Shown here: piece after piece, positions 51,825 to 61,955 of the stretch
Position numbering within the stretch: the first letter of the stretch is position 1
Layout: each line of letters starts with the position of its first letter
NCBI GenBank assembly: GCA_016210565.1
Contig: JACQUA010000074.1
Span: forward strand, 1 to 64,000
Source of the DNA: Chloroflexota bacterium
Lineage (GTDB): Bacteria; Chloroflexota; Dehalococcoidia; JACQUA01
DNA: 64,000 bases
Direction: 5' to 3'
Program-made: the position numbers and the translations under genes
Notes under the pieces: model-generated
What the model saw: the letters and a program-made list of their open reading frames with translations, nothing else
What the model was told of the DNA's origin: nothing
Database searches by the model: none

Positions 51825-52970
51825 TTACCAGGGTTCCACTTCGATTACGGTTTTTATGTGAGCGGGATCCTGGGTGGCGAAGGCCCGCTCGCTGTCTTCG
51901 AGTTTCCACCGGTGAATGACCGGTGCGACGGGAAGACTGCTGAAACGGGAAGTTATCTGCTTGAGGTCCTGCAGAGCCCTCTCGAAATGGGTGCGGTTCG
52001 AGTTGATGCTGCCCACTATCACCTGATTGAACCGGACGATCTGCCGCACCAGCCTGGCGGCATCGATCTGGATCATCAGTTCCTCCCGGGGAATCCCGGT
52101 CATGACGTAGATGCTGCTGCGGGACATATGGGGGATGAGTCCGACGGCGGTGGCCGCGGCGCCGGAGGCCTCGAAGATGATATCCAGGTTGGCGTTGAGG
52201 CAGCAGTCCGCGACGATTTCTTTGGGGGATATGGACCGCGCGTCGATATAAGTGGCGTCCATGCCTTTTGCCAGCCGGACCCTCGGATGGTCCTCAGGGA
52301 GTATGTCAGCGACGAAAACTTTGATGTCTGAAATGGTGAGCAAGGCTATGGCCAGTAGCCCGAGCGGTCCGGCCCCGACCACGAGCGCTGTCTTGCAGCC
52401 CCCCCACCGGGGCGACAGAAACGTGTGTTCAGGATGGTCGCAGGTCCAGGGCAGGCGCGATTGGATTATCCTTATTTGCTCCACGCCCTTTTCGACGATG
52501 CTCAGGGGCTCACTGAACACAGCCCACTTGACCACTTCCGCCGGCACCTTGATCACATATTGCTCCCGCTCGATCACGAACCTGGTGAGGGACCCATCGA
52601 GGCGGTGGAGGCCTCTTTCCCGGTAAAGGCCCGTCATGCACATGTCGCTCATGTTGTGCAGGCAGGGGTGGCAAATATCGCAGCCGCGGCGGACCGTGAT
52701 CGTTACCGGGTCTCCGGGTTTGAAGGATTTGACGCCCGGGCCGGTAGCCTCGACCACTCCGACAGCCTCGTGGCCCATGACCATCTCATCGCGGCCCTCG
52801 CCGATGTCCTGCAAGTTGAACCTGATGGCGTTGAAGTCCGTCCCGTCAAGGCCGACTTCTTTGACCCGGATGAGGACCTCGTCGGGCTGTTTGATTTCCG
52901 GCATTGGTACTTCAAAGAGATGGATACCAGTCTTCCCCCGCACCATCCCCGCGGCCAATTGTTTCTTCAT
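51825..52970 (-). CDS. Zinc-dependent alcohol dehydrogenase family
   Basis: 'VLIRVKEVGLDGTDFNAI', 'VMGHEAVGVVEATGPGVKSFKPGDPVTITVRRGCDICHPC', 'ALVVGAGPLGLLAIALL'; 4-nt overlap with the cyclase gene upstream. Confidence 0.9.
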   Translation of the reverse strand: MKKQLAAGMVRGKTGIHLFEVPMPEIKQPDEVLIRVKEVGLDGTDFNAIRFNLQDIGEGRDEMVMGHEAVGVVEATGPGVKSFKPGDPVTITVRRGCDICHPCLHNMSDMCMTGLYRERGLHRLDGSLTRFVIEREQYVIKVPAEVVKWAVFSEPLSIVEKGVEQIRIIQSRLPWTCDHPEHTFLSPRWGGCKTALVVGAGPLGLLAIALLTISDIKVFVADILPEDHPRVRLAKGMDATYIDARSISPKEIVADCCLNANLDIIFEASGAAATAVGLIPHMSRSSIYVMTGIPREELMIQIDAARLVRQIVRFNQVIVGSINSNRTHFERALQDLKQITSRFSSLPVAPVIHRWKLEDSERAFATQDPAHIKTVIEVEPW

Positions 52971-53635
52971 AGTTCCCTCACCAATACGCGGGCAGGCGCT
53001 CCGTCGGCGTCCTGGATTTTCAAGGGGAGGCACACGAGCTCGTAGTCCCCGGAGGGCACGCCGGCAAGGTCGATGCCTTCGATGATGATGACGCCGGCCT
53101 GGAGAAGAACGTGGTGCGCCGGCCGTCCCGGTTTTTGAAATTCTTCAATGGACAGGTAGTCGATGCCCACCAACCGTATGCCGATGTCCACCAGGTAGCG
53201 GGCTCCGTCTTCCGCCAGAAACGCGTAGTCCCGGGACAGGGGCCGTTGTTTGAGCAGGGCGGAATTGCCCGTTCCCAGGAGCAGGTGCGTCACCCCTTCC
53301 AGATCGAGGCGCCGGAGCAACTCCGGGTCGATTCCCCGCGCCCCGGGCAACTGGACGACTCGCGCCCTGGCCCAGAGGGTCTCAATGCCCAGACGGTCTG
53401 CTCCTGCCGCTCCGGCGATATAGTGGCGGGGTGCATCCACATGGGTGCCGCTATGCGTCCCGACATGGAGGAGGGAGACGTTGCTGGAGTCGCCCCGGGC
53501 AATGGATTTCACGGGCTCTAGCCGGGTCTCGGGGTTCCCCGGCCACACGGCCATGCCGGGATAGATTGGCAGACTGATGTCGTAGATTCTACCTTTCAAA
53601 GAAGGCCAAACCCGAAACCAAAAATCAAAAGTCAA
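52967..53635 (-). CDS. Cyclase family protein (kynurenine-formamidase-like)
   Basis: 'IYDISLPIYPGMAVWPGNP', 'LHVGTHSGTHVDAPRHYI' (HxGTHxDxPxH). Confidence 0.92.
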   Translation of the reverse strand: MTFDFWFRVWPSLKGRIYDISLPIYPGMAVWPGNPETRLEPVKSIARGDSSNVSLLHVGTHSGTHVDAPRHYIAGAAGADRLGIETLWARARVVQLPGARGIDPELLRRLDLEGVTHLLLGTGNSALLKQRPLSRDYAFLAEDGARYLVDIGIRLVGIDYLSIEEFQKPGRPAHHVLLQAGVIIIEGIDLAGVPSGDYELVCLPLKIQDADGAPARVLVREL

Positions 53636-53750
53636 AAATCAAAATGACAGACCAAAATGCAAGAATGGTGGAGAATTCAGTAGCCAGACTGCAGAAGTCA
53701 GAAGGGCTCACAGTTCCTGCGTCCTGAATTCCTCTTTGACGTTTGGTTTG

Positions 53751-54854
53751 TCATTTTGCATTTTGGTTCTTGATATTTGATCTTATTCTCGAATGGGCGA
53801 GCTGGTCCTTAAGGTAGTCGATGGCCTCAACCGGGGTGGGGTCGGTCCTGTAGAGAAGGGCAAGGTAATAGCTCACATAGTCGCCAACCATGACAAGGCT
53901 CATCATCTGGCTCAGCGGAGTACTTCCCTTGCCATCAATGACGCGGTAAGCAACCCCCGCGCGGTCGAGGAGCCGGGCCGTGATCTCGTAGCGAAGCTTA
54001 ACAGGGTCCGGCAGGTCCGGCGTTCGCAGCATCAGCACCTGCACGCGGCTCGCCAGTTCGCCCGGGAACTGGTAGCCCACCACGGCGTTATGGTTAAGCT
54101 CGGGAAAGACTTCATAGAAAGCCCATGCCTTGCCATTCTCGTTGACCTGGGTCTTCCAGCGATGCGCCACCTCGGATACGCCCCCGGCCCCGTATATCAC
54201 CGCAAGGCGGCCGAAGAGTTCCTGGGCCAGTTGCTTGGCATGGTTGCTGACAAGCGGCACGCTCTTATCCAGGGTGGCGGAAAGCTGGCGCAGGACGCCC
54301 ACCGTCTCGCGGACGTCCGCCGACTTGTCGGCGACGAATCCCAGCTTCTGCATGAAGCAGAGCACGGTCAGGAAGCTGAAAGGGAGGGCGGCCCGGGGCT
54401 GCGCCTTGTAGTCATAGAGCAAGACGGGCGTCCGTTGTTGTTCCGCCGCTTGCCTGAGCCGGCCCCCGGTGGTGACGGCGAGGACCCTGGCGTCGGCCCT
54501 GAGGCTCTGCTCAAAACAGGCCAGGGTTTCTTCGGTATTCCCGGAGTAGCTGGAAGCGATTACCAGCGTCCTGTCATTCACGTAGGCCGGGAGGGTATAG
54601 CCCCGGACCACCAGTACCGGCACGCGGCATTCAGATATCGCCAGGGTGCTCAGCAGGTCGCCGCCGATGGCGGAGCCTCCCATGCCCAGGACGACGATCC
54701 TGTCAACCTGGGAAAAGTGATCGGGCAAACTGAAGTTCATGGCCATTTCCCAGGCCCGTTCACACAGGACCGGAAGTTCGCCGATGCGGTCCAGCATCCG
54801 TTGCCGGTCGAGGGTTTCGTAGGTTTCCAGGTTGTCCAGATCGGCCATAACCAT
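53751..54854 (-). CDS. Bifunctional phosphoglucose/phosphomannose isomerase
   Basis: 'RIVVLGMGGSAIGGDLLSTL', 'LVIASSYSGNTEETLACFE', 'PELNHNAVVGYQFP'. Confidence 0.9.
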   Translation of the reverse strand: MVMADLDNLETYETLDRQRMLDRIGELPVLCERAWEMAMNFSLPDHFSQVDRIVVLGMGGSAIGGDLLSTLAISECRVPVLVVRGYTLPAYVNDRTLVIASSYSGNTEETLACFEQSLRADARVLAVTTGGRLRQAAEQQRTPVLLYDYKAQPRAALPFSFLTVLCFMQKLGFVADKSADVRETVGVLRQLSATLDKSVPLVSNHAKQLAQELFGRLAVIYGAGGVSEVAHRWKTQVNENGKAWAFYEVFPELNHNAVVGYQFPGELASRVQVLMLRTPDLPDPVKLRYEITARLLDRAGVAYRVIDGKGSTPLSQMMSLVMVGDYVSYYLALLYRTDPTPVEAIDYLKDQLAHSRIRSNIKNQNAK

Positions 54855-55301
54855 GGCAACTCTTCAGGCTTGGTCGGCCAAGGTAAATGTCATTCTGAGC
54901 GAAGACGAGTCCCGATAGCATCGGGACTCGTCAAAGTCGAAGAATCTTTACTGGGGTGGAGACGAAAGACCCTTCCCCTGCCCCTTCGCTTCGCTCAGGG
55001 CTTCGGCTCAGGGTGACATGTTCCGAGCGATCCCCAGGATAAGTGTCATTCAGTTTATACTATCGGCATGGAAAAAACCACCGGCAGCAACCTCCGGTAC
55101 CACAGGCCGCTGTGCCCGTGAGGGCCAGTATTCCCGCCAACGACGACTGAACTGGCAAGCACCGATTCCCTGTCCTCGCGCATGCGGGGAGTCGAACGAC
55201 GAATCAATCCCCGACGCCTGGCTGCCACGCACCATGAAGATTGAAGACGGCGGCTCACCCCGATGCATCGGGGTGGTACCGGGTGGTGCTTCCTCATTTC
55301 T

Positions 55302-56576
55302 TCAGAAGGTCCTTCCCTGGAAACGGTAGAAATAGACGGCCACGCCCATGCCGGCAACGATCAGGAAGGTGCCGACACGGGCGAGCACCAGTCCGAGGTT
55401 TCCCTTCTGCCGCCGGGCGCCGCGGGTCAGCCAGTCCTGGCGGTTAAGGGTCAGGAGGGCATAAATGCGAACAATGGCCATGGCGAAGTTGATCCCAACA
55501 TATATGGGGATGATTCTGACATTGGCGGGACGCCTGGCCAGGTTGGGCATCAGCCTCAGCGTGCGGCTGACCAGCCACCAGGCGACGAGGACCGCGGCGG
55601 GCGCCCAGAGCTGGAGGACCAGGGAAACGGAAAAGTAGGCCAGGCTCAGGAGCAGGGTAAAATTGGAGATGGTCCTGTCTATGAGGATGAAGGCCAGGAA
55701 CGGGTGTCTCCATGCCCAGCCTTGCCACAGCGCCCTCAGGTCGGCCCGCCAGCTATTCCTGGACCAGCGCATGCGTTGCTTGACGAAGGTGGTCATGTCG
55801 GAGGCCCCTGTGGTATAAACCCTGGCGGTGTGCTGGTAGCGCGCTTTCCACCCCGCCGCTTCTACAAGATAGGTAAGCCGCTTATCATCCCCTCCGATGC
55901 ATTGCTTGCCCCAGAAGGTCTCGTTAACCACATCGTCAAGGACGGGTAGCGCGGCCTTGCGGCGGTACAGGGCCGTGCGTCCCGAAAGGCAGGTGAATAC
56001 ATCGCCGGCGACAGCCGAAGGCATCACGTCATCGAAGTAGCGGAGGTCGAGCTGGATATCGAAGATGGTCTGGGCCAGGGTTTTTGGGTCCAGCACGTTT
56101 TGCCGGGTAGTGACGCCGCCGACCCGCGGGTCGGCGAAAGGCGGCAGCGCCTCACTGAGGAGATTCCCGCTCCATATCACGTCGCTGTCGACCAGGGCCA
56201 CGATTTCTCCCGAAGAGGCCCTCGTGCCATCGGCGAGAGCCGACCTCTTCCCGGGTTTGTCAGTGACGATGAGCGTGGCGCCGGCGAACCCCCGGCTGAA
56301 GTCTTCGAATACCCTTATGCAGTCTTTGTCGGTGTGGTCGATGACAGCGATTATTTCCGCCGGGTGATTGGCCTTCCATGATTCCAACGCTTGAAGGAAT
56401 ACGCCGGGGTCCTCACGGAAGACGGGCGTGACCACAGAGACCGTTGTCCGGTAATCGCCGATGCCTGGACGGTAGAACAGGCCGATGGTCCTTTTGAGAA
56501 GCCAGGTACCCCATCTCCAGGCGCCGATAACACCGAGAGGAAGGTAGAACAGCAGAAGCGAGGTCAGGTCCTGCAC
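55302..56576 (-). CDS. Family 2 membrane glycosyltransferase
   Basis: 'TVSVVTPVFREDPGVFLQALESW', 'IVALVDSDVIW', 'GGDDKRLTYLVEAAGWKARYQHTARVYT', 'KQRMRWSRNSWR' (QRxRW-like), TMs at both ends. Confidence 0.9.
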   Translation of the reverse strand: MQDLTSLLLFYLPLGVIGAWRWGTWLLKRTIGLFYRPGIGDYRTTVSVVTPVFREDPGVFLQALESWKANHPAEIIAVIDHTDKDCIRVFEDFSRGFAGATLIVTDKPGKRSALADGTRASSGEIVALVDSDVIWSGNLLSEALPPFADPRVGGVTTRQNVLDPKTLAQTIFDIQLDLRYFDDVMPSAVAGDVFTCLSGRTALYRRKAALPVLDDVVNETFWGKQCIGGDDKRLTYLVEAAGWKARYQHTARVYTTGASDMTTFVKQRMRWSRNSWRADLRALWQGWAWRHPFLAFILIDRTISNFTLLLSLAYFSVSLVLQLWAPAAVLVAWWLVSRTLRLMPNLARRPANVRIIPIYVGINFAMAIVRIYALLTLNRQDWLTRGARRQKGNLGLVLARVGTFLIVAGMGVAVYFYRFQGRTF

Positions 56577-56749
56577 GGGTTAACCTGCCTCAATCCGCGT
56601 ATCTTCACCGCAGAGACGCAGAGGGCGCTGAGAAACCCGAAGAACCATCGTACCGTCCTTTGGCGCTCTCCCATTCCTTCTCTGCGTTCTCAGCGCCTCT
56701 GCGGTGAATGTCGCCCCGTCGTGATGCATCAATTAGTGATGCCTTTGTA

Positions 56750-57685
56750 TTACGCGGGGACTTTCTGCAGCCGCTGCTCGAAGATGCGGTTAACTTCAAT
56801 CGTGGCTTCGAGCATGCGGGCTTCCATACCTCCCTTTTTGGCCCAGGCCAGAAAGGCGACCGTGTCCTTGGGCAGGCACTTGCCGCCGAAGGGGCCGTAA
56901 TCTTTGGTCCCGTATTCGGGGTTCCAGATGGCCTCGGCGCTCTTCACCACAATCGGGAAAATGTTCTTGTCATCGACGCCGGTCTTTTCGCAGACCAGTC
57001 TCATTTCGTTGAAGAACGCTATCTTGTTGGCGTTGTACAGGTTGTGGATGAACTTCTGCATTTCGGCTTCTTTTACCGAAACCCGGTAGAGCGGGCAGTC
57101 GGCCCAACGGTAGATGTCTTGCACCGCATCGCCCGACCTCTGATCAAGTTGGCCAATGACCGTGACCCAGGGGTTAGCGATGTCCCGGACCGACACCCGC
57201 TCCCGGAGGTACTCAGGGTTGACGCAAACGCCAAAGTCGACTCCGGCCTTCTTCCCCGACCGCTCCTGGAGAATGGGAATGATCATCTGTTCGGTGGTGC
57301 CGGGCAACACCGCGCTCCTGATAACCACTATTTGGTAGCGGTCCGCCTTGGCCAGCCACTTTCCTACTGTCGCCGCAGCCAGCTTGATGAAGTTTATCCC
57401 CACTTCACACCATTCCAACGGGCTCATCGTCCGCTCGAGTTTTTCCGCCGTGGCCTCGTCTTTGCAGATGTCGATAGGGTACGTGGGCACGGAGACCATG
57501 TACATATCCGTCTCCGGCTTGTCCAGTTTTGGGATTTCGAAGGCCTGGTATCCCTTGGCCCGCAGCCTGCCGACCACTTCCGGACTGACATCCGAGAAGG
57601 TGATGTCCAGACCGTGGCTCGATAGTACCAGGCCCGTGGCCTCCCCGACCACCCCGGAACCTACTATCAGTATCTTTGTGCTCAC
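56750..57685 (-). CDS. UDP-glucose/GDP-mannose dehydrogenase family
   Basis: 'KILIVGSGVVGEATGLVLSSHGLDITFSDV', 'VIRSAVLPGTTEQMIIPIL', 'CVNPEYLRERVSVRDI', 'DYGPFGGKCLPKDTVAFLAWA'. Confidence 0.9.
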   Translation of the reverse strand: MSTKILIVGSGVVGEATGLVLSSHGLDITFSDVSPEVVGRLRAKGYQAFEIPKLDKPETDMYMVSVPTYPIDICKDEATAEKLERTMSPLEWCEVGINFIKLAAATVGKWLAKADRYQIVVIRSAVLPGTTEQMIIPILQERSGKKAGVDFGVCVNPEYLRERVSVRDIANPWVTVIGQLDQRSGDAVQDIYRWADCPLYRVSVKEAEMQKFIHNLYNANKIAFFNEMRLVCEKTGVDDKNIFPIVVKSAEAIWNPEYGTKDYGPFGGKCLPKDTVAFLAWAKKGGMEARMLEATIEVNRIFEQRLQKVPA

Positions 57686-58382
57686 TGGTCTGCCTCCTTT
57701 GTGTAATTAACCATTTCTGCTGGACACAAAACTGTAGGGTGGGTTAAGCGTCCCGATGAGTCTTTCCGACAAATCGGGACACGAACCCACCATTCTTCCG
57801 GTTGGCTCTAACAGCTTTGTTCGAGTGCCATTGCTCTGATGGGTTCGCATCCCGATGCAATGGGGACTTCCCTTCCTCCCCGGCTGTGCTTAACCCACCC
57901 TACGCCGCTACGTACGTCCCACATGTATTGTGTCCGGCGCCAGCTTCGCCACCCCGACAAACCGGGACTTCTCGCATGACACACCATGCGACCTTATGTC
58001 AAAATACGTTCGCATTAAGTCTATGGTCTGAGGCTCTTGTTTGCGATACGTACATCTACCTATTTTACTTGTCGCGGCAGTCAATGTAAACTATAGTCAT
58101 ACTCGAACCGCAGCTCAGACACTGGCAACAGGTTTCGGCGGCCGTAGCGACAGGGCTGGCCCCTGTCGTGCCCGGTTGGCTGCTACGGTCCGACACCCGC
58201 GAGGGGTGTCGCTACGGGTTTCCCACTGTCTGAGTTGCAGATACTCGAAACCGGCAGTCCGTAGCGCCCCGCGATGCATCGGGGTTGCTGGTGGGTCGCC
58301 ATTGTTCGATCCCGGCGCGTCGGGACAAGGGGTGTCGCTGCGGGAGTTGTCGAAAACCAATAGTCTGTCAGTGAGGAGAGCC

Positions 58383-59489
58383 ATGAAGGCGGTCATTCTC
58401 GTTGGAGGCAAGGGGACCAGGATGCGTCCCCTCACCTGCTCCATACCGAAGGTGGTGGTGCCTGTGCTCAATCGTCCGTTGCTGGAGCATACCCTGCGCA
58501 GCCTGGGACGGCAGGGGATAGGGGATATTGTCCTTGCGGTAGGCTACCTGCCCGAGGTGGTCCAGGAAAGAATTGGCGATGGGAGTCAGTTGGGTATCCG
58601 GATTACCTACGTGATCGAGCAGGAGCCGCTGGGGACGTCCGGGGCCGTCAAGAACGCGCAAAAGTACCTCGACGAGCCGTTCTTTGTCTTCAACGGAGAC
58701 ATGCTGACGGGAATTGACCTGACGGCCATGATGGAGGCTCACCGGAAAGTGAAGCCCAAAGTCACCATGGCCCTGATTCCGGTCGATAACCCAACAATCT
58801 ACGGCGTGGTGGAGACCAACAAGCCGGGGATGATAACGCGTTTTGTGGAAAAGCCGACCTGGGACCAGGTCACCACCAACATGATCAATGCCGGCATATA
58901 TATTGTGGAGCCGGAAGTCCTGCGCCTCATTCCGGCAGGTGTTTTCTCCATGTTCGAGCATAATGTCTTCCCGAAGTTGTTGGAAATGGGCGAACCGCTT
59001 CTGGCCTATCCGTCCGATGCCTACTGGATTGATGTAGGAGCACCTGACAAGTATCTCAAAGCTAACCTGGACCTGCTCAGGCAACGTCCGAGAGAGATAC
59101 AGAGAGAAGGTGTGAGTGAGATACATCCGGAGGCGCGGATCGAGCCTCCTGTTTTGATAGGCGACGGCTGTTTTATCAGCGCCCGGGCGCATATCGTCGG
59201 GCCGGTGGTGCTGGGGCAGGGTTGCCGGGTCCTCGAAGACGCCGGTCTGGAAGGCTCGGTGCTCTGGGACGGCGTTGATGTATGGAACAACACGGTCATG
59301 AAGGGCTGCGTGATCGCTTCACAGACTGTGGTGGAGGAAGACTGCCGCCTGGAAGAATGCGTCACCGGTCACCATGTGGTCATCGGCCGGGAAGTGGAGG
59401 AATTCGGCGCCAGGATTCCCCCGCACAGCTATGTCGCGCCCAGGGGCGCGAAGACTCCCCCGCCTCCCCCCTCTAGTTGCCCGACTTAG
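58383..59489 (+). CDS. Sugar nucleotidyltransferase (mannose-1-P guanylyltransferase / glucose-1-P thymidylyltransferase-like) with LbH C-terminus
   Basis: 'MKAVILVGGKGTRMRPLTCSIPKVVVPVLNRPLLEHTLRSL', 'FFVFNGDMLTGIDL', C-terminal hexapeptide-like repeats. Confidence 0.92.
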   Translation: MKAVILVGGKGTRMRPLTCSIPKVVVPVLNRPLLEHTLRSLGRQGIGDIVLAVGYLPEVVQERIGDGSQLGIRITYVIEQEPLGTSGAVKNAQKYLDEPFFVFNGDMLTGIDLTAMMEAHRKVKPKVTMALIPVDNPTIYGVVETNKPGMITRFVEKPTWDQVTTNMINAGIYIVEPEVLRLIPAGVFSMFEHNVFPKLLEMGEPLLAYPSDAYWIDVGAPDKYLKANLDLLRQRPREIQREGVSEIHPEARIEPPVLIGDGCFISARAHIVGPVVLGQGCRVLEDAGLEGSVLWDGVDVWNNTVMKGCVIASQTVVEEDCRLEECVTGHHVVIGREVEEFGARIPPHSYVAPRGAKTPPPPPSSCPT

Positions 59490-59807
59490 GCTTCCGCGTG
59501 CGCAGGCAGCCACGTAGGGTGGGTCAAGCACAGAGTGGGAGTGGGGAGGCCGGGTGGCTGTGCGGACCCACCACGAGCAGTAAGTTCCAAATTCCAAACA
59601 CCAAATTCCAAACACCAAATTCCAAACAATCAGTCATCCCGACGAGTCGGGACAATGAAGGATGAAAATGGACCGTCCGTAGGGGCGCGGTCTTCGCGCC
59701 CGCCCCGGCGAGGCGACCTCGCCGCTACGCCCGTCCACCGCGGACATTTTCGGACCATTTTCGGAGCAATCACCCATGCGCCGGAAGCGCACCATGAAGG
59801 ATGAAAA

Positions 59808-59895
59808 TGGACCGTCATTGCGAGCGAAGCGAAGCAATCCCACGGCCTGTCAAGCCATCCAGGAGATTGCCGCGCTTCGCTCGCAATGACATTTT
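59808..59895. repeat. Repeat family C: inverted 'tcattgcgagcgaagcgaagcaatccc ... gattgccgcgcttcgctcgcaatgaca'
   Basis: Inverted ends visible; other copies near 3265-3355, 38213-38240, 43655-43730. Confidence 0.85.
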
Positions 59896-60056
59896 CTGAG
59901 CAATATCAAAATCGCAATGGTCAAATGCCAAAACGGGTTCCGTCGGTTTTCTCATTTGAAATATCGTCATTGGAATTTGGGATTTGGTGATTGGAACTTT
60001 GCGAGCCACATGGTGGGTTTGCGCAACCACCCCCATCGACACCACCCCATTTGCGC

Positions 60057-61616
60057 TTAACCCACCCTACGGCTACGGGTGCGAAGATAGACCGCCAGGG
60101 GGCTTAAGATCGCCACTGCCACGATGGCCGCAAGGAGAAGAAGCGAGGCGACAGGCAACGCCGGTTTCCCCCCGGGGGTGATATCCGCCACTCCCCGGTA
60201 GCTGACCTCCCCCAGCCGGTTGCCCGAAAACCTGTTGTCTTCCAGCAGGTTGGCGTCCGGCGGCGGATAGCTGTAAATCCCATACTGGCGGTTGTCAGAG
60301 ATATCGTTGGCCCGGAGCAGGTTACCGCGGGACGGGTTCTCGACCTCGCTTGAATCTATTCGTATGCCGAACTCATTGCCCTGGACAACGTTCCCTTCAA
60401 ATATGTTGTTCGAAACGCTGACGAGATAGACGCCGGCATCTCCGTTCGAGACAATCCGGTTGTGGCGGAAGGTGTTTTCGTCCGCGGCGTCGTACATGTA
60501 CACGCCGTAGCTTCTGCTCTTGGAAATGTCATTGTCTTCAAACAGGTTTCTGCTGGCGGGGGCGGCGCGGCCATACAGGCGTACCCCGGTCACGTTTCCC
60601 TGGACCAGGTTACGGGCGATGATATTATTGGATGACTCAAAGACCGGTATGCCGTCGTCGTTGCCCGTGACGATGTTGTCTTCGATCACGTTGTTGTCCG
60701 ACAGTTCATGCAGCATGATGCCGTGCCCCCTGTTGTCGACCGACCGGTTGCGACGGACGATGTTGTCCGTGCATCCTTCAGCGAAGATTATGCCGTGCGA
60801 GCCGTTATGGTGGGAGAAGTTGTCCTCCAGGATGGTCCGCCGGGTTACAGTGTGGGCGTCAAAACCGTAGCGGTAGTTCTCATAGAACTCGTTGTTCCTT
60901 ACCTCTAAGTCGCCGATTCCCCAGGTATACAACCCGAAGTAGTTATGGTGGAATTTGCTGCCGCGCACCGTCCCGGTCAGGCCCTGTCCCAACGTACCCG
61001 TGTCTCCCCTGCCGGGCTCTGAGATCACCTTCCAGGAGATACCGTAGGCCGTCTCCTCGAAGAAGCCCAGGTAAGCGATCTCGCTGTCGGTGACGTCCAT
61101 GCGGTTGTCGGTGTTTTCGGCTCGCCGGTTCTTGGCCGCGATGAAGGCGCGCCCGCTTCCGTCCAGGAAGTCCGTGTCGAAGCTGCCGACGCGCTGGTCC
61201 CAGGAGGTAATCCTGGTATTCCTGATGCTTATTTGTCCGTTGGAAGACTCTATGGTCGCGTAACCGGAGGGTTCGCTGCGCAGCTTGAGCCAGTTGACGT
61301 CCCCGCCCGCGGTTTCCCCGTGCAACTCCAGCCGCACCAGTTCGAAGGTCTTCAGGTTGGCTTTCAAAAGCCATTCGAAGGGTCCCAGGCGCTCCAGCAA
61401 GTTCTTGCCTTTCAGAGCGTCGGAGATTGCGGTCAGGTTTACCACCGCCCCTGGTCCTTTCACCTCGATGGTGTTGGTGGAGGGGTCATAGACGATGCGC
61501 GGCTGGGCTGGGCCGGGTCTCGAAGCAGCGACGGCGTTGGGGGAAATCCCACCTTGCCCCTGGGGAGCCAGGAGGAGCCCCGCAACAAAGAGCAGCAGAA
61601 CGCTTTGTCTTGCCAC
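60057..61616 (-). CDS. Secreted right-handed beta-helix (NosD-like) protein with C-terminal TM
   Basis: Likely GTG start 61616 ('MARQSVLLLFVAGLLLAPQG'); repeats 'NVIEDNIVTGNDDGIPVFESSNNIIARNLVQGNVTGVRLYG'; C-term 'VASLLLLAAIVAVAILSPLAVYLRTRSRR'. ORF called 60057-61820. Confidence 0.85.
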   Translation of the reverse strand: MARQSVLLLFVAGLLLAPQGQGGISPNAVAASRPGPAQPRIVYDPSTNTIEVKGPGAVVNLTAISDALKGKNLLERLGPFEWLLKANLKTFELVRLELHGETAGGDVNWLKLRSEPSGYATIESSNGQISIRNTRITSWDQRVGSFDTDFLDGSGRAFIAAKNRRAENTDNRMDVTDSEIAYLGFFEETAYGISWKVISEPGRGDTGTLGQGLTGTVRGSKFHHNYFGLYTWGIGDLEVRNNEFYENYRYGFDAHTVTRRTILEDNFSHHNGSHGIIFAEGCTDNIVRRNRSVDNRGHGIMLHELSDNNVIEDNIVTGNDDGIPVFESSNNIIARNLVQGNVTGVRLYGRAAPASRNLFEDNDISKSRSYGVYMYDAADENTFRHNRIVSNGDAGVYLVSVSNNIFEGNVVQGNEFGIRIDSSEVENPSRGNLLRANDISDNRQYGIYSYPPPDANLLEDNRFSGNRLGEVSYRGVADITPGGKPALPVASLLLLAAIVAVAILSPLAVYLRTRSRRVG

Positions 61617-61955
61617 TGCCTGGACGCTGAAGATTCGCCGGGCGTTTGCCGGACCCGCACGCGGTGGCACAGGCGTCCCCGCCTGTGAGGGTAGAATTTT
61701 GGGTGGCGCCCCGATGCATCGGGGTGGGCATTGGAATCCCGCCAATGTCTGACCGCCGGCGGGCGAACACATCCCGACAAAGTCGGGACCCCTATGGTGA
61801 ATTTGTCCGACCATTTTCATCCTTTATGGCGCCCCCTCCAAGGGGGCATGGCGGATTGCTGCGAAAATGTCACCCTGAGCCGAAGCCCTGAGCGAAGCGA
61901 AGGGGCAGGCGAAGGGTCTTTGTCTCGCACCCCACCCCGAAGAATGACCGTGCTG

